A stretch of DNA of 64,000 nucleotides, from assembly GCF_025562715.2 (NCBI RefSeq), contig NZ_JAPFCC010000001.1, positions 310,001-374,000 on the forward strand, written 5' to 3'. Position 1 is the stretch's first letter. Each line of letters begins with the position of its first letter. This document shows positions 34,305 through 43,384 of this stretch, piece after piece. The translations under genes and the position numbers were made by a program. Source of the DNA: Endozoicomonas gorgoniicola (GTDB lineage Bacteria > Pseudomonadota > Gammaproteobacteria > Pseudomonadales > Endozoicomonadaceae). Under the pieces are notes generated by a model. The model saw only the letters and a list, made by a program, of their open reading frames with translations, was not told the DNA's origin and ran no database searches.

Positions 34305-35090
34305 TTAAACGGAGTGGGAGTGAGATTGCCGTATTCTTCTCAACTCTCGTATAGCCGGATCACAACGGCAGCGATAAATGATGGCTGCTGCCCCAAAAAA
34401 AACAATCCCGGCGCCGGCCGCACCCACTTTGATCTGAGCATTCAGACATTCGTCGTCTTCCTGGCAGGTGGCCATACTATAAAAACCACCAATCAGTGTT
34501 GTAAGCAGGGTACTCATGGCGCTTCCTACCAGCGTGTAAACCGGAACACGGGTTGCCAGATGTCGCAAATGCTGTAAGGTACTGGGCTGAGGTCTGCCTG
34601 CAGCAATACCGGCCATTTGTCCCATCAGGGGTTCCACCTGTCCGAGCAACGTCATCAGATCGTTTGCGGCGTCGTCATCCAGATCCTGGACTGCCTCATA
34701 GGAAAACTCCCGAAGACTCTCCATTAAGTGCTGGTATTGTCTCAATACTCTGGCGCTCCTCAGGTAGGAGTTCTGGTGCAGCGCGCTGAACATATGGTGC
34801 GCACGAAAAAAAAGAGGATGCCTGTTGGTTCTTTGTCCCACCGCATGCTGGCTGCTTGCCAGAAGAGGTGTTGTCTCGTCGCTGTGTTGTAACAGTGAAC
34901 CTTCAAGAGAACGGTTACTGGCAGTACCTGCGTCGCACTGGATGCGCACCAGTAACTGGTCAAGGGCATTATCCCGATTGATGATCAGCGTGTGTTTGCG
35001 CCAGAACTCAATAATGCTTCGCTCTGCGGCCTCTCCCAGAGAAAATGAATGAGAACAGTGTTCACATAAAGTGCTGAGGGGAACTAGCAC
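34305..35090 (-). CDS. Membrane-associated protein of unknown function, 261 aa
   Basis: The first 175 residues are soluble and mostly helical, with a CEHC pair near the start and a His-rich centre. Two hydrophobic segments follow (about 178-200, VYTLVGSAMSTLLTTLIGGF; and about 215-238, KVGAAGAGIVFFGAAAIIYR), separated by a short acidic Cys-containing loop, then a basic tail. This two-helix hairpin with a cytoplasmic tail resembles membrane-inserted effectors, for example of type III systems, but no family is recognised. It is convergent with the giant gene at 30573 (28 bp apart). Confidence 0.65.
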   Translation of the reverse strand: MLVPLSTLCEHCSHSFSLGEAAERSIIEFWRKHTLIINRDNALDQLLVRIQCDAGTASNRSLEGSLLQHSDETTPLLASSQHAVGQRTNRHPLFFRAHHMFSALHQNSYLRSARVLRQYQHLMESLREFSYEAVQDLDDDAANDLMTLLGQVEPLMGQMAGIAAGRPQPSTLQHLRHLATRVPVYTLVGSAMSTLLTTLIGGFYSMATCQEDDECLNAQIKVGAAGAGIVFFGAAAIIYRCRCDPAIRELRRIRQSHSHSV

Positions 35091-35293
35091 ATCGCTACTC
35101 CCTGCCGTGATGAGTGTGACTCAAGGATAGAGCATTTGCAGGGCTTATGACACCTGAGTGCAGGCAGGGAACGCACCTCTGGCGGTAGTGACATCATGGA
35201 TGCACGCAGCCTGTATGGGGGATAAAACACTGTCAGTTTGTTGGACAGGCAGGTATGCTGTTGAATTAAATACATCCCAGAGATAATGAACGA

Positions 35294-35779
35294 ATGGTAA
35301 TTTCCGACAACAAGGTCGTAAAGATTCATTACACCCTGAAGAACCAGGGCGGTGAGGTCATGGACAGCTCCGAAGGTCACGAGCCTCTGGCTTATCTCCA
35401 GGGCGCCGGGAATATTCTGGAAGCTCTGGAAACTGCGCTGGCAGGCAAGCAGGCGGGTGACAAGCTGAAAGTGTCTATCGAAGCGGCTGAAGGTTATGGT
35501 GAATACGACGAAAGTCTGGTTCAGCCAGTGCCGCTGGAACAGTTTGGTGATCACCAGGTGGAAGTGGGTATGCAGTTCCATGCTGACACCGCGATTGGTC
35601 CTCGTGTTGTGACCATCATTGCCATCAGCGAAGAAGAGAAGCAGGTGGTGATTGATGCCAACCATACTCTGGCCGGAGAAGACCTGTTCTTTGATGTTGA
35701 GGTGGTGGAAGTGCGTGATGCCACTCAGGAAGAGCTGGATCACGGACATGTGCATGGGCCGGATGGCCACGAGCATTAA
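35294..35779 (+). CDS. slyD: FKBP-type peptidyl-prolyl isomerase SlyD
   Basis: SlyD is a cytoplasmic proline isomerase and metallochaperone. The 161-aa sequence has the split FKBP domain (about 1-68 and 130-150) with the insert-in-flap chaperone domain between (about 70-128). Typical motifs are MDSSEGHEPLAYLQGAGNI and AEGYGEYDESLVQPVPLEQF. The His-rich tail (HGHVHGPDGHEH) is short compared with the long His/Cys tail of E. coli SlyD but could still bind nickel. It is monocistronic with a strong terminator. Confidence 0.95.
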   Translation: MVISDNKVVKIHYTLKNQGGEVMDSSEGHEPLAYLQGAGNILEALETALAGKQAGDKLKVSIEAAEGYGEYDESLVQPVPLEQFGDHQVEVGMQFHADTAIGPRVVTIIAISEEEKQVVIDANHTLAGEDLFFDVEVVEVRDATQEELDHGHVHGPDGHEH

Positions 35780-35795
35780 TTAGCGGATGCTGATT

Positions 35796-35839
35796 AAAAA
35801 AGCCGGGCAGGTAACAACAAACTGCCCGGCTTTTTTATT
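35796..35839 (+). terminator. Rho-independent terminator of slyD
   Basis: AAAAAAGCCGGGCAG pairs with CTGCCCGGCTTTTTT around an 11-nt loop, giving a GC-rich stem with A-tract and T-tract. It probably works in both directions, also serving the convergent secreted gene. Confidence 0.92.
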
Positions 35840-36025
35840 GCGTTATAGCGGTAATATATCAGGGTATTTTACAGTCATAATCAGTCAGTGGAATATTGGC
35901 TTCGGTTTCTGGAAAAGGTTGGGAGACTGCTCGCTTATAGCGATAGTAAACGTATAAGCCAGCGCAAAATACGCCTGCCAGTACCGCGCCCGCGCCAATA
36001 CTGACTCCTGCTATGCCTCCGTTAC

Positions 36026-38437
36026 TTAAGGAGGCGTCGGAGTTCCTGTTTTTTTTTTCACAAGTTCAGAGCTGTTTTTCCAGGTTGCGTCAAGGGACGG
36101 AGTGATAGACGGAGTCGATGGTGTCGGTGGTACTGGCGAGCTGTTCACAAGCATTGAATTTGAGCTGACAGTGGGTGCTGAGCCTGACGCACTGGGTGTC
36201 GACATGACTGGCATGGATGGAGAAGGGGGTAATGGTGTCGGCGAGCTGTTCACAAGCATTGAATTTGAGCTGACAGTGAGTGCTGAGCCTGACGCACTGG
36301 GTGTCGACATGACTGGCATGGATGGAGAAGGGGTCAATGGTGTCGGCGAGCTGTTCACAAGCATTGAATTTGAGCTGACAGTGAGTGCTGAGCCTGACGC
36401 ACTGGGTGTCGACATGATTGGCATGGATGGAGAAGGGGTCAATGGTGTCGGCGAGCTGTTCACAAGCATTGAATTTGAGCTAACAGTGGGTGCTGAGCCT
36501 GACGCACTGGGTGTCGACATGACTGGCATGGATGGAGAAGGGGTCAATGGTGTCGGCGAGCTGTTCACAAGCATTGAATTTGAGCTGGTAGTAGATGCTG
36601 AACCTGGTGTACTGGTTGTTGTTGTGATTCTGTTCTCCATTGTTTGGGAGACAGCAGGGGCAATGTTGGTCTCTGACGAAAGTTTGACCTTTGACGTTGT
36701 GACAACCGGCGTCGTCTGAATGCCCGGCGTTATGCTTTGAAGCCGACTAGCTGAGCGAATAAGAGACGTGGCTGCCAGGCTTGTCATTGGTGTGGTGGTA
36801 AAAGTGGAAGCAGAAGGAGATATGTAACCAGAAGGGCAGGGCGTGCCATCGGAAAATATAAATCCTCCCTCTATGCTTGTTTCTTCCAGAGCTTCGCAGG
36901 GAGACTCAATTTCTTTCAGGTAGCTGTTGTTGTTATCACCGGAAAGTTTTATTGGATAAATCTGAAAGTCCGTTCTTCCAAACGGTTGTTGCTTCCCTAA
37001 GAGTTTATTCGATTTTAAGTGAAGATCGAGCTGTCCGAGCAGAGCAATCGAAGTCATAAAACCGGAAATGTCATTATTTTCAAATTGGAAACCTGGAGAG
37101 GTCAGGCTTGCCAGCTCCGGCTTTGTAATTCCAGAAATAATGATTCCTGCTGTTCTTCCCGCACTAAAACCCAGAGAAGTAAGGCTGTTATCCTTTATGA
37201 GTGTTGCAGAATTTGGAGCAACTTTTAAATCTAATACTTCTCTGACGTCAGTGATGAATTTGTTGTCCTGGAAATCCAAAACATGAGTTTTTCTCGTATT
37301 GTTTGAATAATCTGTATATTGAAGATTTATTTTCAAAGGGGTATCAATGTCTTTCTTAGGAACTCTGTTTTTACTGGCATAGCATGAGCTAAAAGTATTA
37401 TTGCGAAAACTAATAAACACCCTGTCATCAAGCCATCTTGAAAAAATATCCTGATGATTTTCTTCTAGTGACATATTAACTATTGCGTCATTTATCTGGA
37501 ACAGATTGCTGTTAGTGATTTTGATGAGACTGTATCCCTCGGGATAATTGAAGCTCATTGGCTGCAGGTCTATTTTAATCATATCCGAATACACCATATC
37601 AGGATATATGGTTCTACGGTGCAATCTTCTGGACCCAAAATGCCCATATTGATAACACAGTTTGCTATAGCTTTGTCTATATGAAAAGGAAGTGGCGTTT
37701 GTTATGCCTGAAATAACGACTCCAGAACCCGCAAGTCTTATAAGATTATCTCTTTTAGTATTTTGATTAAAAGTGGCGTCTGTTGAGTGCCAATGGCATG
37801 AAAAGCTAGCAGAAATTCTTCGTGCCATAGAAATATGATAGTCTTCCGCCAATGCGACCTTGTTAACATCAATTGGAATACCAATAAGCTTTTGACCGGA
37901 ATCAAGAGTAATTGCATCCGTAACAAAAAAATAATTGGTCCAGGTTTTCGGTATATGACTCGAAACCCCTTTATCTTCTCCAGCGATAAACGTGCTCCCT
38001 ATAGTACACGATGCCTCATTCTCTCTAATGTTGACACCGTATGCCTTTCCAACCAGTAAAAAAGCTGTGCCAAATCTTTCGTGCCAACTTTTGGAATCGT
38101 TATAACCATTAATACGTTTATCAAGATTAAACTTTTGTTCAGGTACCTCTATAATACATCGCCTGATCTCTTCATCCGGGTGTTCCCGGAAAAATTTTTC
38201 CATGCCATCAGCAATGACTTTCACAATGGCATCGTTACTTGCATCCAGGCGACCCATGTTAACCGAAAAATTACAAAGCCTGTTCAAACGGTCCATAGGT
38301 GACTCTGATGGAGAAGCAGGCTGCTCAGTGGTGCTAAGCGTGGTGGCGTTTGTGGGGATCGCCACGGCTTTATCTAAAAATCCGTACATGACAAGTACGA
38401 ACAGGTACAGGATGTTAAAGCGTTTGACTTTATTCAT
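36026..38437 (-). CDS. Secreted mucin-like repeat protein with beta-helix-like body
   Basis: Start taken at ATG 38437 (MNKVKRFNILYLFVLVMYGF), which gives a good signal peptide; an ATG at 38464 adds nine residues. The body (about 60-520) has many N- and G-rich strands of the kind seen in right-handed beta-helices (FISFRNNTFSS, FQFENNDISGF), followed by a Ser/Thr/Pro-rich stalk containing a 35-residue unit repeated about four and a half times. In the current frame it ends VKKKTGTPTPP at 36026, directly after a run of ten A. One extra A (or two fewer) would instead continue to a stop at 35859 through SNGGIAGVSIGAGAVLAGVF and YVYYRYKR, a clear transmembrane anchor plus basic stop-transfer. Adhesin or surface mucin is a reasonable guess. 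Confidence 0.75.
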   Translation of the reverse strand: MNKVKRFNILYLFVLVMYGFLDKAVAIPTNATTLSTTEQPASPSESPMDRLNRLCNFSVNMGRLDASNDAIVKVIADGMEKFFREHPDEEIRRCIIEVPEQKFNLDKRINGYNDSKSWHERFGTAFLLVGKAYGVNIRENEASCTIGSTFIAGEDKGVSSHIPKTWTNYFFVTDAITLDSGQKLIGIPIDVNKVALAEDYHISMARRISASFSCHWHSTDATFNQNTKRDNLIRLAGSGVVISGITNATSFSYRQSYSKLCYQYGHFGSRRLHRRTIYPDMVYSDMIKIDLQPMSFNYPEGYSLIKITNSNLFQINDAIVNMSLEENHQDIFSRWLDDRVFISFRNNTFSSCYASKNRVPKKDIDTPLKINLQYTDYSNNTRKTHVLDFQDNKFITDVREVLDLKVAPNSATLIKDNSLTSLGFSAGRTAGIIISGITKPELASLTSPGFQFENNDISGFMTSIALLGQLDLHLKSNKLLGKQQPFGRTDFQIYPIKLSGDNNNSYLKEIESPCEALEETSIEGGFIFSDGTPCPSGYISPSASTFTTTPMTSLAATSLIRSASRLQSITPGIQTTPVVTTSKVKLSSETNIAPAVSQTMENRITTTTSTPGSASTTSSNSMLVNSSPTPLTPSPSMPVMSTPSASGSAPTVSSNSMLVNSSPTPLTPSPSMPIMSTPSASGSALTVSSNSMLVNSSPTPLTPSPSMPVMSTPSASGSALTVSSNSMLVNSSPTPLPPSPSMPVMSTPSASGSAPTVSSNSMLVNSSPVPPTPSTPSITPSLDATWKNSSELVKKKTGTPTPP
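36049..36058 (-). other. Ten-A tract deciding secreted or membrane-anchored C terminus
   Basis: On the coding strand GTG is followed by ten A. As read, translation stops 33 bases later. A length of 11 or 8 opens 59 further codons ending at 35859 that encode a single transmembrane helix and a 25-residue tail. Tracts of this length slip readily during replication and transcription. Confidence 0.8.
36136..36600 (-). repeat. Tandem 105-bp repeat (35 aa) in the secreted protein
   Basis: The segment beginning GCGAGCTGTTCACAAGCATT occurs at 36136, 36241, 36346, 36451 and 36556, exactly 105 bp apart, with only a few base changes. Each unit encodes a Ser/Pro/Thr-rich stalk segment (SSNSMLVNSSPTPLTPSPSM). 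Copy number is likely to vary by recombination. Confidence 0.95.
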
Positions 38438-38765
38438 ATAAAGACTGTCCTCACAGCCAAACAAAGCAGGCTGCTCTATACCGGCGGAAGCTGGATTAAT
38501 GAAAACAACCTCCGGAGATCTGGATGGTATATCTAATGATTAATTGTTAATACAAATGAGAAGTATTATCTTCCCTGAATTAAATAGCCCATATATTCAC
38601 TGGCTGCAAGAAAATAGTCGGTACTTAACCAAACCTGTTGATTTGACAGGCTGCTTACCACAATCACCCAGTACGTCTTTACAAACCATCTTTGCCTTTC
38701 AATTCGTAGGTTAATGGTTGTATAGTTCGCAGCCATTTTGTTTGTTTGTCGATTGTTTGTTGTCT
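38438..38765. other. AT-rich intergenic region without gene
   Basis: About 330 bp between the divergent secreted gene and the YdjM-like gene. AT-rich, presumably with both promoters; no gene, repeat or RNA recognised. Confidence 0.55.
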
Positions 38766-39380
38766 ATGCGACTCCTGACTGCGCCATTGGTGGCGATTGC
38801 TATAACTGCTTCTGTCTATAGTGCGGAAAATGCTTTTCCGTACTGGACAATGATTGCGCAATGGAAAAACCCTCTTCTGTTTCTGGCTGGCATGATGGCA
38901 GGAGTACGCTGGCCGGACTGGGATTTTTTAATACCAGGGTTAAGCCATCGTTCCGGCTTGACGCATTCCTTACTGTTGCCGATGGTCGTGTATTTTATGG
39001 CATTACCTGCCATTGCTGCCGGTTTGTCGCTGGGTATTGCCCTGCATCTGTCTTCTGATATTCAGCCAAAAGCCTGGACGGGAGGGGCATTGATAAAATT
39101 TCCTGTTCTGGGCAGCATCGGGAAAAGGCTGTCGCCGTTGTGGCTGTTTATCAATATTGCGGGCTGCATTGGCATTATGGCGGCTTCCCTTGATATTGAA
39201 CCGCATTTTGCCCAGTTGATTATGCTGATGGTGACGTCTGCCGGAACCTTCTGGTATTTCAGTCGAGAGGAAAAGAGGCGCCTGATTCCACTGACCACTC
39301 TGGCAGCCAGTGGCTTGCTGGTTCACAGTTTTCGCAGTGGGCTTCTTACTCTGAACGCTGTGACTCAGCTTTTTGTCTGA
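38766..39380 (+). CDS. YdjM-like membrane-bound metal-dependent hydrolase (DUF457)
   Basis: Start at ATG 38766 (MRLLTAPLVAIAITASVYSA); a TTG at 38718 would add 16 residues with no family support. The protein has several hydrophobic helices and the family's metal-binding pattern WPDWDFLIPG followed by SHRSGLTHSLLLP, where Asp and His residues are the likely ligands. Members of the DUF457/YdjM family are inner-membrane proteins, in E. coli induced by DNA damage; the substrate is unknown. I saw no clear LexA box here. It overlaps the convergent trhO 3' end by 35 bp. Confidence 0.8.
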   Translation: MRLLTAPLVAIAITASVYSAENAFPYWTMIAQWKNPLLFLAGMMAGVRWPDWDFLIPGLSHRSGLTHSLLLPMVVYFMALPAIAAGLSLGIALHLSSDIQPKAWTGGALIKFPVLGSIGKRLSPLWLFINIAGCIGIMAASLDIEPHFAQLIMLMVTSAGTFWYFSREEKRRLIPLTTLAASGLLVHSFRSGLLTLNAVTQLFV

Positions 39381-40362
39381 TCGTCTGACTTCGGGAGCGC
39401 TGACGCTCCCTGTCGCGGATTTTCTGTTTGCGTCGTGATGTTACGGTATCCGCAACCTGCCCACCGATATGAGCCTCGCCTCTGGCTTTAGCCAGCTGCA
39501 TCTGCTTTTCCCGCTCCTTGAAACGCTGCTTCTGCTGGCTGGAATGTTTGTTATGGCAGTGTGGGCAGCTGACCCCCTGCTCATAAAACGGGCTGGCTTT
39601 ATCTTCCTCGGTAATGGGCAGGCGGCAGGCGTGACACTGGTCGTATTGTCCCTGCTCCAGCTGGTGGTTGACGGTGACGCGGTCATCAAAGACAAAGCAT
39701 TCGCCTTCCCAGAGTGATTCTGTTTCCGGAACGTCTTCCAGATATTTGAGGATGCCACCCTGCAGGTGATACACCTGTTCGAAGCCCTTTTGTTTAAGGT
39801 AGGCCGTTGATTTTTCGCAGCGAATACCACCAGTGCAGAACATGGCGACTTTTTTGTGTCTGGCCGGGTCAAGGTGTTTGTCAGCGTATTCAGGAAACTC
39901 CCGGAATGTTTCGGTTTGCGGGTTGGTAGCATGCCTGAAGGTTCCCACCTGGACTTCGTAAGCATTGCGGGTATCGACCACGACTACCTCCGGATCTGAA
40001 ATCAGTCGGTTCCAGTCCTGAGGTTTTACATAAGTGCCAGCACTCAGGTTCGGGTCGATATTCCCGACCCCCATGGTGACAATTTCTTTTTTCAGTTTGA
40101 CTCTGGTGCGTTTGAAAGGCTGCTGATCCGTGAAAGACTCTTTGGTGGTCAGGTCGCTTAGTCTGGGATCATCTCTCAGCCAGTCCAGAAGGTTATCAAT
40201 GTTTTCACGGCTTCCGGCCACCGTGCCATTAATGCCTTCATGGGCAAGCAGTAGGGTTCCCCGGATTTGAAGTCGGTGCATCGCCTCGGACAGGGGCAGG
40301 CGCAGGGACTGGTAGTCGGTGAGAGTCACGAATTTGTAGAGGGCGCAAACAACGGTTTTCAT
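39346..40362 (-). CDS. trhO: tRNA uridine(34) hydroxylase TrhO (YceA), rhodanese family
   Basis: TrhO forms 5-hydroxyuridine at the wobble position of tRNAs in an oxygen-dependent reaction. The sequence shows the N-terminal acylphosphatase-like domain (LLLAHEGINGTVAGS) and a rhodanese domain with the active-site loop FCTGGIRCEKS. A C-terminal zinc-binding block follows (CHACRLP and CPHCHNKH). I chose ATG 40362 (MKTVVCALYKF), matching homologues, over the ATG at 40398. The length of 338 aa is usual. The basic Gln/Arg-rich tail is likely flexible. Confidence 0.93.
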   Translation of the reverse strand: MKTVVCALYKFVTLTDYQSLRLPLSEAMHRLQIRGTLLLAHEGINGTVAGSRENIDNLLDWLRDDPRLSDLTTKESFTDQQPFKRTRVKLKKEIVTMGVGNIDPNLSAGTYVKPQDWNRLISDPEVVVVDTRNAYEVQVGTFRHATNPQTETFREFPEYADKHLDPARHKKVAMFCTGGIRCEKSTAYLKQKGFEQVYHLQGGILKYLEDVPETESLWEGECFVFDDRVTVNHQLEQGQYDQCHACRLPITEEDKASPFYEQGVSCPHCHNKHSSQQKQRFKEREKQMQLAKARGEAHIGGQVADTVTSRRKQKIRDRERQRSRSQTIRQKAESQRSE

Positions 40363-40668
40363 TATTGTTGTCCATATTGTTGTCCATTGATTGTACAACG
40401 CATTATCAGGGGATATGTTCAGGAAGCCGGATGATGGGTTGGTTAAATGTGGTGGAGAGTGTAGCAGTCAATCGGGGATTAGAAAATACTGCTGCGGTCT
40501 TCTTCGCTATGAAGTGGGTATCAGTCAGTGGAAGCGTTTCTTCCATAAAGTGTTAGGCACACTAACCGCGTAGTCAGTGTATTTTCAAAAGCACGGGTCA
40601 TAATTTAAAGAGTATTAAAAAGCCAACCAATAATAACTTTTAATTAAAAAGAATAAGGAGTAAATGAT

Positions 40669-41235
40669 ATGCACTCAACACAATTTCTTAATCATCCCAC
40701 AATCGGCACTTTCGGGGTCGGCCAATCTGATACAACACTCCATTCCGATGAACCCAGAGGGGCCGGTACGCTGAATGGAATGGGGGTAACGGAAGAAAAC
40801 GGACACAAGTATCTTTCCCGGATGGCTGCCGACCAGACGAAGCCACCAAAAACATCCATCATGAGCAGAATAGCCCGACCGTTTAAAGTGGCGGGCAGCT
40901 ACATGAAAAGCACCATCGTAAACAGTACCCGGTATGCCGCAAACATTACGGAGAAGCTGGGTAAATTTGTTGGTGCTTCCGCAATTCTCGGAGCCCTGTG
41001 CCCTATTACTGTACCCTTAGCGTTAGCGGCAGTTTTCCTTCCAGGGTCACAAGCTGGCAGGCAACTCGGTAGCATAGTCAGTCCAGCTGAGTCGCTGGCT
41101 GGAAGTGCAGGCTATATTGTTGGCGGAGTTGCAGGTGCGGCAGTGGGGCTGGCTTTAACGCCTCTTGCAGGCATGATTGGCCTTGTCAGGGGGGCGGTCA
41201 GTCACATACCCGCCTCACGTTCTGCGAAAATCTGA
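40669..41235 (+). CDS. Unknown protein with Gly/Ala-rich hydrophobic region, 188 aa
   Basis: An AAGGAG site precedes ATG 40669. The first 65 residues are polar (MHSTQFLNHPTIGTFGVGQS) and lack a signal peptide. A basic amphipathic segment follows (about 65-95), then three hydrophobic Gly/Ala-rich stretches (about 98-122, 140-160, 162-180). Such an N-terminal polar region plus hydrophobic hairpins is seen in host-membrane-inserting effectors, but no family is recognised. It stands alone between trhO and a SUKH gene. Confidence 0.65.
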   Translation: MHSTQFLNHPTIGTFGVGQSDTTLHSDEPRGAGTLNGMGVTEENGHKYLSRMAADQTKPPKTSIMSRIARPFKVAGSYMKSTIVNSTRYAANITEKLGKFVGASAILGALCPITVPLALAAVFLPGSQAGRQLGSIVSPAESLAGSAGYIVGGVAGAAVGLALTPLAGMIGLVRGAVSHIPASRSAKI

Positions 41236-41348
41236 TTCCAGTCATTTGGTCAGGGCGATGCAGTGCCAACACCGAAGGGATGAACACTGCATTTTTCCCT
41301 AATGGTAATGGCTGCCTGGAAAAGCAACAGAGCGGGAAGTGTTGTCAG

Positions 41349-41753
41349 TTAACTTTGCAACCAGACGTTCTTAGCCCAGTGCCAGACCGTAGGCCACGTT
41401 TCTTCTTCCTGCAGTTCACCGTCTGACCAGAGACCGACTTCGCCTTCAGCGGAAACGCAGTAGTAATCGCCATTGTATTCGCAGATTGGGATCAGGTCTC
41501 TGGGAACACCCAGATCCCAGGCGGTTGCAGTGACTTCTGGCAGATAGGTGTGTGAATGGGAGTCAGCAATGGTGACCGGCTCCATTGAACCATAGACGAC
41601 ATCGCTTACCTGTAACAGGAATTCACGAAATTCGTAGGGTATGGGCAGCAGGATCTGTTCCTCTATTTCTATCAGGTCATCTTCGTTGGGAAGATCCAGC
41701 GGAATGGCTACCTGTTCCGCATTTTCCCGAAGTTCTTCAATGACATCTTCCAT
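41349..41753 (-). CDS. SMI1/KNR4 (SUKH) family protein
   Basis: The 134-aa acidic protein has the SUKH-fold pattern: an N-terminal LPNEDDLIEIEEQI-like segment, IPYEFREFLLQVSDVVYG, and a C-terminal VGLWSDGELQEEETWPTVWH. SUKH proteins are frequent immunity proteins against nuclease toxins but also occur as general housekeeping proteins. No toxin gene is adjacent, so a free-standing regulator-type or orphan immunity role is equally possible. Confidence 0.82.
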   Translation of the reverse strand: MEDVIEELRENAEQVAIPLDLPNEDDLIEIEEQILLPIPYEFREFLLQVSDVVYGSMEPVTIADSHSHTYLPEVTATAWDLGVPRDLIPICEYNGDYYCVSAEGEVGLWSDGELQEEETWPTVWHWAKNVWLQS

Positions 41754-41920
41754 CGGTCTTTATCCAGTAACAATAGTTTGCCCTAGTTTAACATTGCTCA
41801 CCTGTAGCGTGATCACATTTAGGCGGACAGATGTGGGGTATAATAGGCTGGAAGTGCTATGGACTGTCTTTTGTCATAGTGCGTTTCGGTTGTAAATTTG
41901 GCTTTTTCGGGTAATCAAAC

Positions 41921-43267
41921 GTGAGCAGCGTCGCTGTCAATTTGGGTACCGACCCTGTGCCAACCTGTTTCTGGCATTATCTGCTGCCCTCTGTTATGGG
42001 CATGATGATCAAGTCTGTATATATCATTTCAGATCTGATCTTTATTGGTCAGCGTATGGGATACGCTGGTCTTGCAGCAATTAATATTGTAATCCCTTAC
42101 TTCACTTTTATGTTTTCGATTGCCGTGTCGATTGGTGTGAGCGGCTCAGCGTTGATGGCGATTCGTTTTGGTGAAGGGCGTAGACAAGAAGGCCTGATTA
42201 TGTTTCAGCAGGCGTTCTCCCTGACCTGTATCATTATGGTGCTGTTCACGTTTTTTACACTGCTGAACCTGGAAAACATTTCTTGCCTGTTTGGTGCTGA
42301 TGAAGAGCTGTTGCCCCTGGTAAAAGATTATCTGGGCATGATAACGCTGTTTGCTACTCCGTGTGGTATTGGCTGGGCCATGTCTGGATTCATCCGAAAT
42401 GATGACAACCCCGGGCTGGTTATGATGGCAATGATTGGTAGCGCCTGCACTAATGTTTTTCTTGACTGGCTGTTCCTGTTTCCATTTGGCTGGGGCATGA
42501 AAGGTGCTGCTTGTGCCACGGGTATTGCTGAGGTGGTCATGTTGGGAACGCTGTTATTGCACTTCCGTCGCCCAAATCAGGCGTTGAAGCTTAAACTGGT
42601 GCTGCCGGACTGGCACATTGCCAAACTGATTTTCAGGAACGCTGTGTCGACATTTACCATGGAATCTGCGTTTGGTGTGGTGATCATGATATCAAACTGG
42701 GTGTTGTTAAGGCTCGGCGGTAACCTGTTTGTTTCTGTGTATACCATTGCCCTGAACTGCACCTGGGTGGTGGTTCTTCTTGTGTATGGTGTCGGACAGG
42801 CAGCCCAGCCGATTATCAGCTTCAATTATGGTGCCGGGCTTAACCACCGGATTCAGGAAATCATCAAACTCGGGTTTGGGCTGGTGATGGTGATTGGCCT
42901 CACCCTGTCGCTGGGAATGGTTGTGTTTGCCCACTCTATTGTGACCCTGTTTGTTGATAAGCCATCTGAGCAATTGCTGGCTCTGGGGGGGCATGTATTG
43001 CGGCTGTATGCATTATCATTAGTACCTATGTGTATCAATCTGATGACGGCGACACTGTATCAGTCGGTTGATAAAGCCGCTTATTCCACGGTTATTTCCA
43101 TGTTGCGGTCTCTGGTTTTGCCGCTGGCAGGATTATTCTTATTGCCAGGCTTATTTATGGTTAATGCCATTTGGTACAATTTGTTGCAGACAGAGGTTAC
43201 GACTGCCCTGATCAGTGTGTATTTCCTCAAGCGTTTTTGGGATCAGTTGCGTAGAAACAGCGTTTAA
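41921..43267 (+). CDS. MATE-family multidrug/sodium antiporter
   Basis: A 448-aa inner-membrane protein with 12 predicted helices in two homologous halves. The N terminus (KSVYIISDLIFIGQRMGYAG) is a typical MATE helix-1 region, and the internal VYGVGQAAQPIISFNYGAG is the matching motif of the second half. MATE transporters export cationic drugs or metabolites in exchange for H+ or Na+. Translation starts at a GTG (41921). Substrate not deducible. The gene is convergent with the DEAD-box helicase, with a hairpin in between. Confidence 0.9.
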   Translation: MSSVAVNLGTDPVPTCFWHYLLPSVMGMMIKSVYIISDLIFIGQRMGYAGLAAINIVIPYFTFMFSIAVSIGVSGSALMAIRFGEGRRQEGLIMFQQAFSLTCIIMVLFTFFTLLNLENISCLFGADEELLPLVKDYLGMITLFATPCGIGWAMSGFIRNDDNPGLVMMAMIGSACTNVFLDWLFLFPFGWGMKGAACATGIAEVVMLGTLLLHFRRPNQALKLKLVLPDWHIAKLIFRNAVSTFTMESAFGVVIMISNWVLLRLGGNLFVSVYTIALNCTWVVVLLVYGVGQAAQPIISFNYGAGLNHRIQEIIKLGFGLVMVIGLTLSLGMVVFAHSIVTLFVDKPSEQLLALGGHVLRLYALSLVPMCINLMTATLYQSVDKAAYSTVISMLRSLVLPLAGLFLLPGLFMVNAIWYNLLQTEVTTALISVYFLKRFWDQLRRNSV

Positions 43268-43325
43268 CCCTCTGTGACGTTGTTTGTATAAAGAGTCTGC
43301 ATGAAGAGTCTGTATGAATGGTGTT

Positions 43326-43352
43326 CACAGGCTTTCTGTCAGAAAGCCTGTG
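43326..43352. terminator. Bidirectional hairpin between convergent genes
   Basis: CACAGGCTTTCT at 43326-43337 pairs perfectly with AGAAAGCCTGTG at 43341-43352 around a 3-nt loop. It lies between the convergent MATE and helicase genes and probably ends both transcripts, though the T-tract is poor. Confidence 0.6.
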
Positions 43353-43384
43353 ATGAGAAGCAGAAGGGCTATCTTCTGGAGCTA

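Noticed and set aside
35084..35776. 230-codon frame opposite slyD
   Set aside because: Shadow of slyD; composition typical of an antisense frame, rich in His and Gln.
36136..36600. Regular repeats as a possible CRISPR array
   Set aside because: Units are 105 bp and nearly identical throughout, without short repeats separated by unique spacers, and lie inside a coding sequence.
36102..36719. 205-codon plus-strand frame through the tandem repeats
   Set aside because: A repeat period that is a multiple of three keeps all frames open; the minus-strand protein has a signal peptide and a complete gene.
40365..40573. Short frames upstream of trhO
   Set aside because: No ribosome site or similarity; they lie in the presumed promoter region.
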